NCBI GenBank assembly: GCA_902589455.1
Contig: CACISX010000005.1
Coordinates: 1 to 64,000, forward strand
DNA length: 64,000 bases
Reading direction: 5' to 3'
Origin: an uncultured Pelagibacteraceae bacterium
GTDB taxonomy: Bacteria > Pseudomonadota > Alphaproteobacteria > Pelagibacterales > Pelagibacteraceae
Position numbers and translations under genes: made by a program. The notes beneath the pieces were generated by a model, which had not been told where the DNA came from, made no database searches, and was given only the letters and a program-made list of their open reading frames with translations. This document shows, one piece after another, positions 42,579-50,383 of the stretch (position 1 is its first letter; each line of letters begins with the position of its first letter).

Positions 42579-43310
42579 ATGAAAACTTTAGTAATTATAC
42601 CATCCAGAATGTCTGCAACCAGGCTGCCAGGTAAACCGTTATTAAAAATAAATGGTTTATCAATCATATCACATGTATCTAAAAAAGCTGAAGAAGCCAA
42701 CATTGGTGATGTTATTGTAGCAACCGAAGATCAGGAAATAGTTGACGATGTAAAGAGGAATGGTTTCAATGCTATTTTAACCAGCAATCAACATAAAACA
42801 GGTACGGATAGAATTTATGAGGCATTAAAAAAATCAAATATTAAAGACGTTGATTTAGTTATGAATTTACAAGGGGATGAACCAGCAATCGACATTGATG
42901 ATATAAAAAGTTTGAATGACAAAATGGTAAAAAATCATTCTAATTTAGGAACTCTTGCCGCAAAAATAAAAGATAATAAAAATCTCAAGAATGAAAATAT
43001 TGTTAAGGTCATTACTAAAAATAGCTTAGAAGAGGATAATTTTCCAAAGGCAGTATCCTTTTCAAGAAAGTCTGAGCAAATAGAAAATATTTATCATCAT
43101 ATTGGAGTTTACTGCTATTCAAAAGATTCACTAGAAAAGTTTATTCAATTAAGCCAATCTAAAAATGAAATAGAAAATCGGTTAGAGCAATTAAGAGCAT
43201 TAGATAATAATATTGATATCAATGTTTCACTTGCTAAATCATCTCCAATAGGAGTAGATACTGAGGAAGATTATCTAGCCTTAAAAAAAATAATGGAATA
43301 TAAGAATTGA
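42579..43310 (+). CDS. kdsB: CMP-KDO synthetase
   Basis: 3-deoxy-manno-octulosonate cytidylyltransferase, activating KDO with CTP for LPS core synthesis. The 243-residue protein starts with the nucleotide-binding IIPSRMSATRLPGKPLL, then VATEDQEIVDDVK, NLQGDEPAID and IGVYCYSKDSLEKF. The stop overlaps the pheA start. Partner of kdsD in this window. Confidence 0.95.
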   Translation: MKTLVIIPSRMSATRLPGKPLLKINGLSIISHVSKKAEEANIGDVIVATEDQEIVDDVKRNGFNAILTSNQHKTGTDRIYEALKKSNIKDVDLVMNLQGDEPAIDIDDIKSLNDKMVKNHSNLGTLAAKIKDNKNLKNENIVKVITKNSLEEDNFPKAVSFSRKSEQIENIYHHIGVYCYSKDSLEKFIQLSQSKNEIENRLEQLRALDNNIDINVSLAKSSPIGVDTEEDYLALKKIMEYKN

Positions 43311-44143
43311 TGAGTAAAATTTATTTTCAAGGAACCTTTGGTGCATATTCACATTTAGCAGCACTTTCAATCGATCCAAAAGCAGAAATTCTGCCATGCA
43401 AAACTTTTGACGACTGTTTTAATAAAGCATCTGAAGAGCCTGAGAGCAGAATAATAATCCCAGAGTCAAATAGAATTACCGGTAACATTGGAATTGAATA
43501 TTTAATATTTAAACACAGGCTAAATATTTATAAAGAGCATTTCCAAAAAATTGAACATAACTTATTAGGACAACCTGGTACTAAATTAAAATATATTAAA
43601 GAAGTATATTCACATGCACAAGGATTGTCTCAGTGTTCAAAATTTATAAAAGAAAATAATTTAACAGAACATATTAGAGCAGATACCGCTGGATCTGCTG
43701 AAATGATTTCAAAAACAAAAGATGTTAAGCAATCAGCTATAGCATCCTCATTGAGCGCTGAAATTTATGGCTTAGAGGTAATTAAAAAAAATATAGAAAA
43801 CGAAAGTGGAAATTTGACAAGGTTTTTGGTAATGGGAAAAAATATTTCTCAACCAGAATTTAAAGATAAAACTTACATAACTTCTTTTTTATTTAAATTG
43901 AAAAGTAAGCCAGCTGCTCTTTATCAATCACTAGGAGGCTTTGCAATTAATGGTGTAAATTTAACTAAACTACAAAGTTATCCAGAAAAAAATAGTTTCG
44001 ATTCTTATTTTTTCTTATGTGATTTGGATGGACATATAGAAGATCCAAAAGTTCAGAAATCTCTTGAGGAGCTAGGTCTACATTGTGAGGATTTTCACGT
44101 TCTAGGTGTTTTTGAAGCAGATAGTTTGAGACAAAATAAATAA
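43310..44143 (+). CDS. pheA: prephenate dehydratase
   Basis: Converts prephenate to phenylpyruvate. The ATG at 43310 (overlapping the kdsB stop) gives 277 residues; a TTG one codon earlier is possible. The catalytic domain shows FQGTFGAYSHLAA, ADTAGSAEMIS and the TRF motif in NLTRFLVMGK; the C-terminal ACT domain (about 190-270) contains KPAALYQSLGGFAINGVNLT for phenylalanine feedback. The usual PIENSxxG segment reads PESNRITG, a noticeable divergence. Confidence 0.92.
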   Translation: MSKIYFQGTFGAYSHLAALSIDPKAEILPCKTFDDCFNKASEEPESRIIIPESNRITGNIGIEYLIFKHRLNIYKEHFQKIEHNLLGQPGTKLKYIKEVYSHAQGLSQCSKFIKENNLTEHIRADTAGSAEMISKTKDVKQSAIASSLSAEIYGLEVIKKNIENESGNLTRFLVMGKNISQPEFKDKTYITSFLFKLKSKPAALYQSLGGFAINGVNLTKLQSYPEKNSFDSYFFLCDLDGHIEDPKVQKSLEELGLHCEDFHVLGVFEADSLRQNK

Positions 44144-44153
44144 GAATCTTTTC

Positions 44154-44183
44154 TTGTAGATTAGAAATTTTAACTGCTATAAT
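44154..44183 (+). promoter_or_regulatory. promoter of the SRP RNA gene
   Basis: TTGTAG and TATAAT separated by 18 bases, with the -10 box ending 6 bases before the predicted 5' end of the SRP RNA at about 44190. Spacing from promoter to RNA start is right for a stable RNA. Confidence 0.65.
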
Positions 44184-44187
44184 AGAG

Positions 44188-44275
44188 TCGGAGGCTAGAG
44201 GTGGATGCTGCTTGAACCCGACCAGATCTTAACGGAAGCAGTCGTAGAGACAGTTATTCAGGTTCTAGTCTCCTT
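44188..44275 (+). ncRNA. ffs: signal recognition particle 4.5S RNA
   Basis: A single long hairpin of about 88 bases. Outer helix GGAGGCTAGA (44190-44199) pairs with TCTAGTCTCC (44264-44273); AACC/GGTT continues inward; the Ffh-binding apex runs from 44220 to 44243 and aligns base for base with E. coli, with the symmetric loop CAGA/AGCA. The apical tetraloop is UAAC (44230-44233), closed by U-G, rather than GGAA. It lies just upstream of dnaX-ybaB-recR, a common neighbour order. It targets ribosomes making membrane proteins together with Ffh and FtsY. Confidence 0.92.
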
Positions 44276-44286
44276 AATGAATTAAT

Positions 44287-45942
44287 ATGAATCATAACTC
44301 TAAAGTATTAGCTTTAAAATATAGACCTCAAACTTTCGATGATCTTATTGGCCAAGAAGTAGTTGCGGAAACTATAATTAATTCGATTAGAGCCAATAAA
44401 ATACCTAATGCATATTTATTTACAGGTATCAGAGGGATAGGAAAAACTACAACTGCAAGAATTGTTGCCAAAGCACTTAACTGTTTAAATGGTATTGAAA
44501 ATTTATGTAAAGATAACTTTTGTGAAAACTGTAAATCAATAAGCTCTTCAAATCATATAGATGTACTTGAAATGGATGCGGCAAGCAAAACAGGCGTAGA
44601 TGACGTGAGAGATTTAATCGAATTTTCAAGATATGGTCCGACTTCAGCCAAATATAAAATCTTCATTATTGATGAAGTTCATATGTTAAGCAAACAAGCA
44701 TTTAATGCTTTATTAAAAACTTTAGAAGAACCACCAGAATATCTAAAATTTATTTTTGCAACTACAGAAATTAAAAAAATTCCAGTTACGGTAGTGTCTA
44801 GATGTCAAAGATTTGATTTATCTAGAATTAAATCCTTAGAATTATTAGAATTTATTAAAAAAATTAAAGATAAGGAAAATGGAAAAATAAGTGAAGATGC
44901 TTTAAAGCTTGTAGTAAAAATTTCTGAAGGCTCGGTTAGAGACGCTTTATCATTATTGGATAGAGCTTTATTAAGTTTAGACGAAGGAAAAGAATTAGAT
45001 TTAAATTCAGCACAGAAAATTTTTGGATATTTTGATAAATCTCAATTAATTGACTTATTTGAGCTAATTTTAAAAGGCGAAGAGACAAAAGTAATAAGTA
45101 TTTATAGAAAAATTTATGATCAAGGTGTTGAACCAAAGGTTTTTATAAATGATTTCTTAGAGTTGCTTTATTACTTTAAAAACATTAATTCATTAACTTT
45201 GGAAAGTACAAACTTTTCATTAAATGATGAAGAATTTTCTAAAATTAAAAATTTATCAAATCAAATAGATTCAGGGGTTTTAATATTATTCTGGCAATTT
45301 GCTATATCTTCTCTCGAAGAAATAGACATAGTTTCCAATCAACACCTTTCAATTGAAATGTTCTTAATTAGACTAATGCATTTAAGTTCTATAAAATCAG
45401 AAAAAAAAGTTGAAAAAGTTGACCTTGATTTGAAGAGTGAAGATCAAGTTAAGAATACAGAAAATGAATTAACTTCTAAAACAATTAATCAAATTAAGAA
45501 TATTGCGCAGGAAGAAAAAATTAAACCAGAGGTTCAAACAGAGATAAAAGCAGATCATAAAATTAAAATAAATGCATTTGAGGATTTAATTGAAACCTGT
45601 TCAAAAAAAAAGGAGATTAAACTGAAATATGAATTAGAAAAAAATGTTAATCTTGTAAAATTTGAAAAAAATAGAATTGAAATATCTTTTAATGAAAGTT
45701 TAGACAAAGATTTTGTAAAAGATTTATCATCAAAACTTTTTGAATGGACTGGTGAAAGATGGATTATTACATTTAGTAAATTAAAAGGGCAAATGTCAGT
45801 AAAAGACAAACAAAAAAATGTTAAAAAACAATTAATAGATGAAATGAAAAATTCAGAAATATTTAAAAGTGTTATGGATAAATTTCCTGATGCCGAATTA
45901 ATTGATGTAAATTCAAAAAAAGATGGAGTTGATAATGACTGA
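44287..45942 (+). CDS. dnaX: DNA polymerase III subunit gamma/tau
   Basis: Clamp-loader ATPase. The 551-residue full-length (tau-like) product has Walker A FTGIRGIGKTTTARIV (about 45-60), a zinc module with Cys66, Cys74, Cys79 and Cys82, Walker B IIDEVHMLS (128-136), the sensor segment IFATTEIKKIP, domain III to about residue 365, a Lys/Glu-rich linker and a conserved C-terminal domain (about 425-530). An A AAA AAG heptamer in the zero frame at 45606-45612 could give a shorter gamma-like product. It precedes ybaB and recR, the standard trio. Confidence 0.96.
   Translation: MNHNSKVLALKYRPQTFDDLIGQEVVAETIINSIRANKIPNAYLFTGIRGIGKTTTARIVAKALNCLNGIENLCKDNFCENCKSISSSNHIDVLEMDAASKTGVDDVRDLIEFSRYGPTSAKYKIFIIDEVHMLSKQAFNALLKTLEEPPEYLKFIFATTEIKKIPVTVVSRCQRFDLSRIKSLELLEFIKKIKDKENGKISEDALKLVVKISEGSVRDALSLLDRALLSLDEGKELDLNSAQKIFGYFDKSQLIDLFELILKGEETKVISIYRKIYDQGVEPKVFINDFLELLYYFKNINSLTLESTNFSLNDEEFSKIKNLSNQIDSGVLILFWQFAISSLEEIDIVSNQHLSIEMFLIRLMHLSSIKSEKKVEKVDLDLKSEDQVKNTENELTSKTINQIKNIAQEEKIKPEVQTEIKADHKIKINAFEDLIETCSKKKEIKLKYELEKNVNLVKFEKNRIEISFNESLDKDFVKDLSSKLFEWTGERWIITFSKLKGQMSVKDKQKNVKKQLIDEMKNSEIFKSVMDKFPDAELIDVNSKKDGVDND
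45606..45612 (+). promoter_or_regulatory. possible -1 frameshift (slippery) site in dnaX
   Basis: Inside a run of nine A (45603-45611) the zero-frame codons read AAA AAA AAG, giving the heptamer A AAA AAG used by E. coli dnaX. A -1 shift would add Gly-Asp and stop at TAA 45618-45620, making a 444-residue protein. A Shine-Dalgarno-like GAGGA lies at 45580-45584, farther upstream than in E. coli. No strong downstream stem-loop is obvious. Confidence 0.4.
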
Positions 45943-46252
45943 TTTTAGTAAAATATTGGATAAAGCAAAAGAACTTGAGGCAAAAATGAAAGAAAGCCAA
46001 CAAAAAATTAAGGAAATTAGAGTTGAAGGAGTTTCGGGTTCAAATTCTGTAAAGATAACCTTGGATGGAGAAGGAGAGATGCAAACAATAAAGTTATCTG
46101 ATGAAATTATGAAAGAGGACAAAACCATAATTGAAGATTTAATTGTTGCAGCACATAACAGTGCTAAATCTCAACTTAAATCAAAAACTAACGAGGAAAT
46201 TTCAAAAGCAACAGGAGGCATTGGAATTCCTGGATTTAAATGGCCTTTATAA
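45935..46252 (+). CDS. YbaB/EbfC family nucleoid-associated protein
   Basis: The ATG at 45935, overlapping the dnaX stop, gives 105 residues starting MTDFSKILDKAKELEAKMKE; the frame start at 45923 lies inside dnaX. Family features: the amphipathic N-terminal helix, VEGVSGSNSVKITLDGEGEM and the ending NEEISKATGGIGIPGFKWPL. Such proteins form tweezer-like dimers that bind DNA. Its place between dnaX and recR is conserved. Confidence 0.93.
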   Translation: MTDFSKILDKAKELEAKMKESQQKIKEIRVEGVSGSNSVKITLDGEGEMQTIKLSDEIMKEDKTIIEDLIVAAHNSAKSQLKSKTNEEISKATGGIGIPGFKWPL

Positions 46253-46255
46253 TAG

Positions 46256-46867
46256 ATGCAAAACATCAGCGAGATAGAAGAATTAATTAAATTAATTTCA
46301 AAACTCCCCGGCTTAGGTCCCAAATCAGCAAAAAGAATTGTTTTAAAATTAATTAATAATCGTGACGAACTTGTAAAACCTATGGCAAATACCTTGGCGC
46401 AAGTTTACAAAAATGTAGTTAGATGCAATTCATGCGGAGCGTTAAAGTCAAATTCAAGTGGTTGCCTAAATTGTGAGAATATAAAAGAAAAATTTAATAA
46501 AATTTGTGTAGTAGAGGATATTGCAGATCAATGGTCGATTGAAAATTCTAATATCTACAAGGGTTATTTTCATATTTTAGGTGGAACAATTTCCTCTGTT
46601 GGCCAAAGAAAAGAAGATTTATTAATTAATTCATTAGTTGAAAGAGTTAATAGAGATAAAATTGAAGAGGTAATCCTTGCAACCAGTGCAACTGTTGAGG
46701 GTCAAACAACTGCATATTATATTCAAGATAGTTTAAAAAATTTGAATGTTAAGGTTACTAAATTAGCACAAGGATTACCTGTAGGTGGAGAAATTGAAAG
46801 TTTAGATGATGGAACTTTATTTTCTGCTTTTAAAAATAGATCTAATTTGGTTTCGAATTCAGATTAG
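46256..46867 (+). CDS. recR: recombination mediator RecR
   Basis: Works with RecFO to load RecA on gapped DNA. The 203-residue protein has the N-terminal helix-hairpin-helix KLPGLGPKSAKRIVLKL, a zinc finger with CNSCG and CLNCEN, and a Toprim domain with ICVVEDIADQWSIE and FHILGGTISSVGQ. The last 26 bases overlap the convergent glcB gene. Confidence 0.96.
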   Translation: MQNISEIEELIKLISKLPGLGPKSAKRIVLKLINNRDELVKPMANTLAQVYKNVVRCNSCGALKSNSSGCLNCENIKEKFNKICVVEDIADQWSIENSNIYKGYFHILGGTISSVGQRKEDLLINSLVERVNRDKIEEVILATSATVEGQTTAYYIQDSLKNLNVKVTKLAQGLPVGGEIESLDDGTLFSAFKNRSNLVSNSD

Positions 46868-49016
46868 ATTTTTTTTTCAACCTATTTAAATGAAGTAATG
46901 GTTCGGTATAACCTGAAGGTTGTTCTTTACCTTTGAATACTAAATCACATGCAGTTTGAAATGCTATAGAGTTTTCGTAATCTTCACTTATCTTAATATA
47001 TTGGGGATCATTTTTATTTTGTTCATCTACTATTTTAGCCATATCTTTCATTATTTCAGTTACTTGTATTTTTGTTGTAATACCGTGATGAATCCAGTTG
47101 GCTATATGTTGAGATGAAATTCTAAGAGTTGCTCTATCTTCCATTAAACCTATGTTGTTAATATCAGGCACTTTAGAACAACCCACACCTTGATCGATCC
47201 ATCTTACAACATAGCCTAATAAAGTTTGTGCAGAATTAGAAATTTCTTTAATTATATCTTCTACAGACCAATTAGGTCTATCTGCTATTGGGATTGTTAA
47301 GAGATCATCAAGCTTAGCTGTTTCTCTATCTATTATTTTTTTTTGTTCATTAAAAATATTTATTTCATGATAATGTAAAGCATGTAACGCAGCTGCTGTT
47401 GGAGACGGAACCCAAGCACAGTTCGCCCCTGCTTTTAAGTGCCCTGTTTTTTGCTCCATCATATCTTTCATTTTATCTGGCATTGCCCACATACCTTTGC
47501 CTATTTGAGCTTTACCAGAAAACCCACAACTTAAACCAATATCAACATTGTTGTTTTCGTAAGCAGCAATCCATTTGGATGATTTCATATCACCCTTTTT
47601 AATCATAGGACCGGCTTCCATCGATGTATGCATTTCATCACCAGTTCTATCTAGGAAACCAGTATTTATGAAAAAAACTCTACTTTTAAGACTTCTAATA
47701 CATTCTTTTAAATTTGCTGATGTTCTTCTTTCTTCATCCATAATACCAATCTTGCAAGTGTACTTAGGTAAATTTAGAACTTCCTCAACTTTAGAAAAAA
47801 TTAAATCTGTAAATGCTGACTCGTCTGGGCCATGCATTTTAGGTTTTACGATATAAACTGACCCAGTTCTTGAATTATTTTTGTTTTTAATATCATGTAG
47901 AGCAGCAGCTGTAGTTATAAATGCATCCATAATACCTTCTGGTATTTCACTTCCATCACTTAATAAAATTGAAGAGTTAGTCATTAGATGACCAACGTTT
48001 CTTACTAGTAAAAGGCTTCTACCGTGTAATTTTAAACCTTTGCCATCTTTTGATATATAACTTCTATGTGGATTTAATTTTCTTTCGAATAATTTACCTT
48101 CTTTTTCAAATTTTGATTTAAGGTCACCTTTCATAAGACCTAGCCAATTTCTATAACAAATAATTTTATCTTCCGAGTCTACTGCTGCTACACTATCTTC
48201 ATTATCACAAATTGTTGACACAGCAGACTCTAGTATTATGTCACTGATACCAGCATGATCTTGTTGAGCAGCAAAAGCTCTTGAGTCTTTTAGAATTTCG
48301 ATATGTAAATTATTATTTTTTAGAATAATTGCTGTTGGATTATCGCTTTCACCTCTGTGTCCAACAAATTTATTTTCGTCTTCAAGATCAAAAATGTCAG
48401 CACCTTTTAAAACTTTTAATTTACCAAATTTTACAGCAAAACTTGTAATTTTATTCCAACTTAATCCTGCTAGTGGAAAATGCTTATCTAAAAAATCTCT
48501 TCCATATTTTATAACCATTTCACCTCTTAGAGGGTCATATCTTTCAGACACACTATCTTCAGACTGTTCAATTACATCTGTACCATAAAGACTATCATAT
48601 AAACTCATCCATCTTGCATTTGCAGCATTTAATGCATACCTCGCATTCATGATAGGTACAACTAATTGTGGTCCAGCTATACTCGAAATTTCTTCGTCAA
48701 CATTTTCAGTCTCAATTTTAAAATCAGGTCCTTCATTTTTTAAATAACCAATTTGTAATAAAAATTTTTTATACTCATCTAAATCAAATTCTTTGCCTTT
48801 ATTTTTGATATGCCAATCATCTATTTTCTTCTGTAAATCTTCTCTAAATTTAATTAACTCTTTATTTTTTGGCGTGAGCTCATCAAGAGTTTTTTCAAGA
48901 CCCATCCAAAAATTTTCTGTTGATACATGTGTATCTTTTAATAATTCTTCACTTACAAAGCTTGATAGTTTTTCAGAAACTTGAAGATTATTAATTTTAA
49001 TGTATTTTTCTTGCAC
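46842..49016 (-). CDS. glcB: malate synthase G
   Basis: Condenses glyoxylate and acetyl-CoA to malate. The 724-residue protein is the long G isoform: GPQLVVPIMNARYALNAANA, SAVSTICDNEDSVAAVD, IVKPKMHGPDES, FLDRTGDEMHTSMEAGPM, and GMWAMPDKMKDMMEQKTGHL with PSPTAAALHALHYH. The start is a GTG at 49016; no good Shine-Dalgarno site is seen. A tandem glycine riboswitch ends about 22 bases upstream, so glycine level controls the gene, linking glycine breakdown through glyoxylate to central carbon metabolism. Confidence 0.97.
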   Translation of the reverse strand: MQEKYIKINNLQVSEKLSSFVSEELLKDTHVSTENFWMGLEKTLDELTPKNKELIKFREDLQKKIDDWHIKNKGKEFDLDEYKKFLLQIGYLKNEGPDFKIETENVDEEISSIAGPQLVVPIMNARYALNAANARWMSLYDSLYGTDVIEQSEDSVSERYDPLRGEMVIKYGRDFLDKHFPLAGLSWNKITSFAVKFGKLKVLKGADIFDLEDENKFVGHRGESDNPTAIILKNNNLHIEILKDSRAFAAQQDHAGISDIILESAVSTICDNEDSVAAVDSEDKIICYRNWLGLMKGDLKSKFEKEGKLFERKLNPHRSYISKDGKGLKLHGRSLLLVRNVGHLMTNSSILLSDGSEIPEGIMDAFITTAAALHDIKNKNNSRTGSVYIVKPKMHGPDESAFTDLIFSKVEEVLNLPKYTCKIGIMDEERRTSANLKECIRSLKSRVFFINTGFLDRTGDEMHTSMEAGPMIKKGDMKSSKWIAAYENNNVDIGLSCGFSGKAQIGKGMWAMPDKMKDMMEQKTGHLKAGANCAWVPSPTAAALHALHYHEINIFNEQKKIIDRETAKLDDLLTIPIADRPNWSVEDIIKEISNSAQTLLGYVVRWIDQGVGCSKVPDINNIGLMEDRATLRISSQHIANWIHHGITTKIQVTEIMKDMAKIVDEQNKNDPQYIKISEDYENSIAFQTACDLVFKGKEQPSGYTEPLLHLNRLKKKSNLNSKPN

Positions 49017-49038
49017 AGCACTTATATTCGTACCCCAT

Positions 49039-49172
49039 CTGTATTTTTGCCTGAGAGCTTTACTCCTTCGGCGGAATTCAATCTCTTTCCAGAGTGTTAT
49101 GCTTTAATCGGTCCTTTTGCCTGAGAGTTTCCGGGGTGGTTGCTCCTTCGGCGCTACAAATGTAGTCTCTCC
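49039..49172 (-). promoter_or_regulatory. tandem glycine riboswitch controlling glcB
   Basis: Two glycine aptamers on the minus strand. Aptamer 1 spans about 49172-49110, beginning GGAGAGAC with core GCGCCGAAGGAGCAA and closing CTCTCAGGCAAAAGGAC. Aptamer 2 spans about 49092-49039, beginning CTGGAAAGAGA with CCGCCGAAGGAGTAA and closing CTCTCAGGCAAAAATACAG. The linker is short. The expression platform must lie within the roughly 22 bases before the GTG, favouring translational control. Published work reports this riboswitch-malate synthase link in SAR11. Confidence 0.95.
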
Positions 49173-49182
49173 CGATATTGAA

Positions 49183-49210
49183 TTTGTATCTGTTAAATTA
49201 TTTAAGTCAA
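49183..49210 (-). promoter_or_regulatory. candidate promoter for riboswitch-glcB
   Basis: On the reverse strand TTGACT and TACAAA are 16 bases apart, with the -10 box ending about 11 bases before the first riboswitch base. It faces accA, which starts 76 bases to the right of the -35 box. Confidence 0.5.
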
Positions 49211-49285
49211 TTAATAAGAATTACACCTTATTTAATATCATTTTATTGCCTTTTTTGTATTTTAACCATCCGCTATAACTTAAAT

Positions 49286-50380
49286 ATGAAAAATTACTTA
49301 AATTTTGAAACAGAAATTAAAGACCTAGAAAATGAGTTAGAAAAATTGAAAGACCCTTACAATCAAGAGGGATTATCAGAAGTCGATACTCAAAAAATTT
49401 CAAGCACTCAGACAGAAATAGATGAAAAATTAAAAAATATTTATTCCAACCTTGATCCTTGGCAGACTACAATGGTTGCTCGTCATGAAGACAGACCAAA
49501 AGCAAAATTTTTTATTGATAATTTGTTTGATGACTTTATTTCATTATCTGGTGATAGGTATTATGGAGAAGACAAATCAGTATTAACTGGATTTGCAAAG
49601 TTTAATGGAAAATCTGTATTAGTAATAGGTCAAGAAAAAGGAGAAGATCTTGATAGCAGAATTGAGAGAAATTTTGGAATGATGAGGCCTGAAGGTTATA
49701 GAAAAACTATAAGATTAATGAACCTAGCAAACAAATTTAATATTCCCATAATCTCTTTTATTGATACTCCAGGAGCATATCCAGGTGTAGGAGCTGAAGA
49801 GCGAGGACAAGCAGAGGCAATTGCAAAATCAATTGAGTGCTGTATGGAGCTTAAAGTGCCAACAATTGCAGTAATTATAGGCGAGGGTGGTTCTGGTGGA
49901 GCAATAGCATTAGCCTCATCAAACAAAGTCCTTATGTTAGAAAATGCAATTTATTCAGTTATATCACCAGAAGGGTGTGCAACTATTCTATGGAGAGATC
50001 CAAAAAAAATGCTTGATGCTGCAAAAGCAATGAAACTTTCAGCTAAAGATTTATTAAAATTAAAAGTTATCGATGAAATAATTCAAGAGCCTATAGGTGG
50101 AGCACACAGAGACAGAGATATAATGTTAAATAACATAAAAACATCTTTAATTAAAAATTTAAATTATTTTGATGAATTATCTTCTGAAGATATTGCGAAT
50201 GAGAGAAAAAATAAATTTCTAAAAATTGGAAGAAATGATGGATTTATGAGCAGTAGTGAAGACTTAAGCACATTAAGTCTTAAGAAAAATAACTTAGATG
50301 AAATTTTAAAATCTAAAAAAAAGTTAATAGGAATTGTTGCTTGCTTAGTTTTGATTATTTCTATTTTATTATTTATTTAA
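49286..50380 (+). CDS. accA: acetyl-CoA carboxylase carboxyltransferase subunit alpha, with C-terminal hydrophobic tail
   Basis: Alpha partner of AccD. The ATG at 49286 gives 364 residues starting MKNYLNFETEIKDLENELEK; 36 extra codons of the longer frame read through the promoter region and are rejected. Core motifs: DRYYGEDKSVLTGFAKFNGK, GMMRPEGYRKTIRLM, TPGAYPGVGAEERGQAEAIA and GEGGSGGAIALA. The canonical protein is about 320 residues; here about 40 more end in KKKLIGIVACLVLIISILLF, a likely membrane anchor. The gene is convergent with secA, 3 bases away. Confidence 0.95.
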   Translation: MKNYLNFETEIKDLENELEKLKDPYNQEGLSEVDTQKISSTQTEIDEKLKNIYSNLDPWQTTMVARHEDRPKAKFFIDNLFDDFISLSGDRYYGEDKSVLTGFAKFNGKSVLVIGQEKGEDLDSRIERNFGMMRPEGYRKTIRLMNLANKFNIPIISFIDTPGAYPGVGAEERGQAEAIAKSIECCMELKVPTIAVIIGEGGSGGAIALASSNKVLMLENAIYSVISPEGCATILWRDPKKMLDAAKAMKLSAKDLLKLKVIDEIIQEPIGGAHRDRDIMLNNIKTSLIKNLNYFDELSSEDIANERKNKFLKIGRNDGFMSSSEDLSTLSLKKNNLDEILKSKKKLIGIVACLVLIISILLFI

Positions 50381-50383
50381 ATT

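Noticed and set aside
49178-49285. 36-codon extension of accA
   Set aside because: It covers the promoter/riboswitch side of the intergenic region, and the AccA N-terminus aligns from the ATG at 49286.
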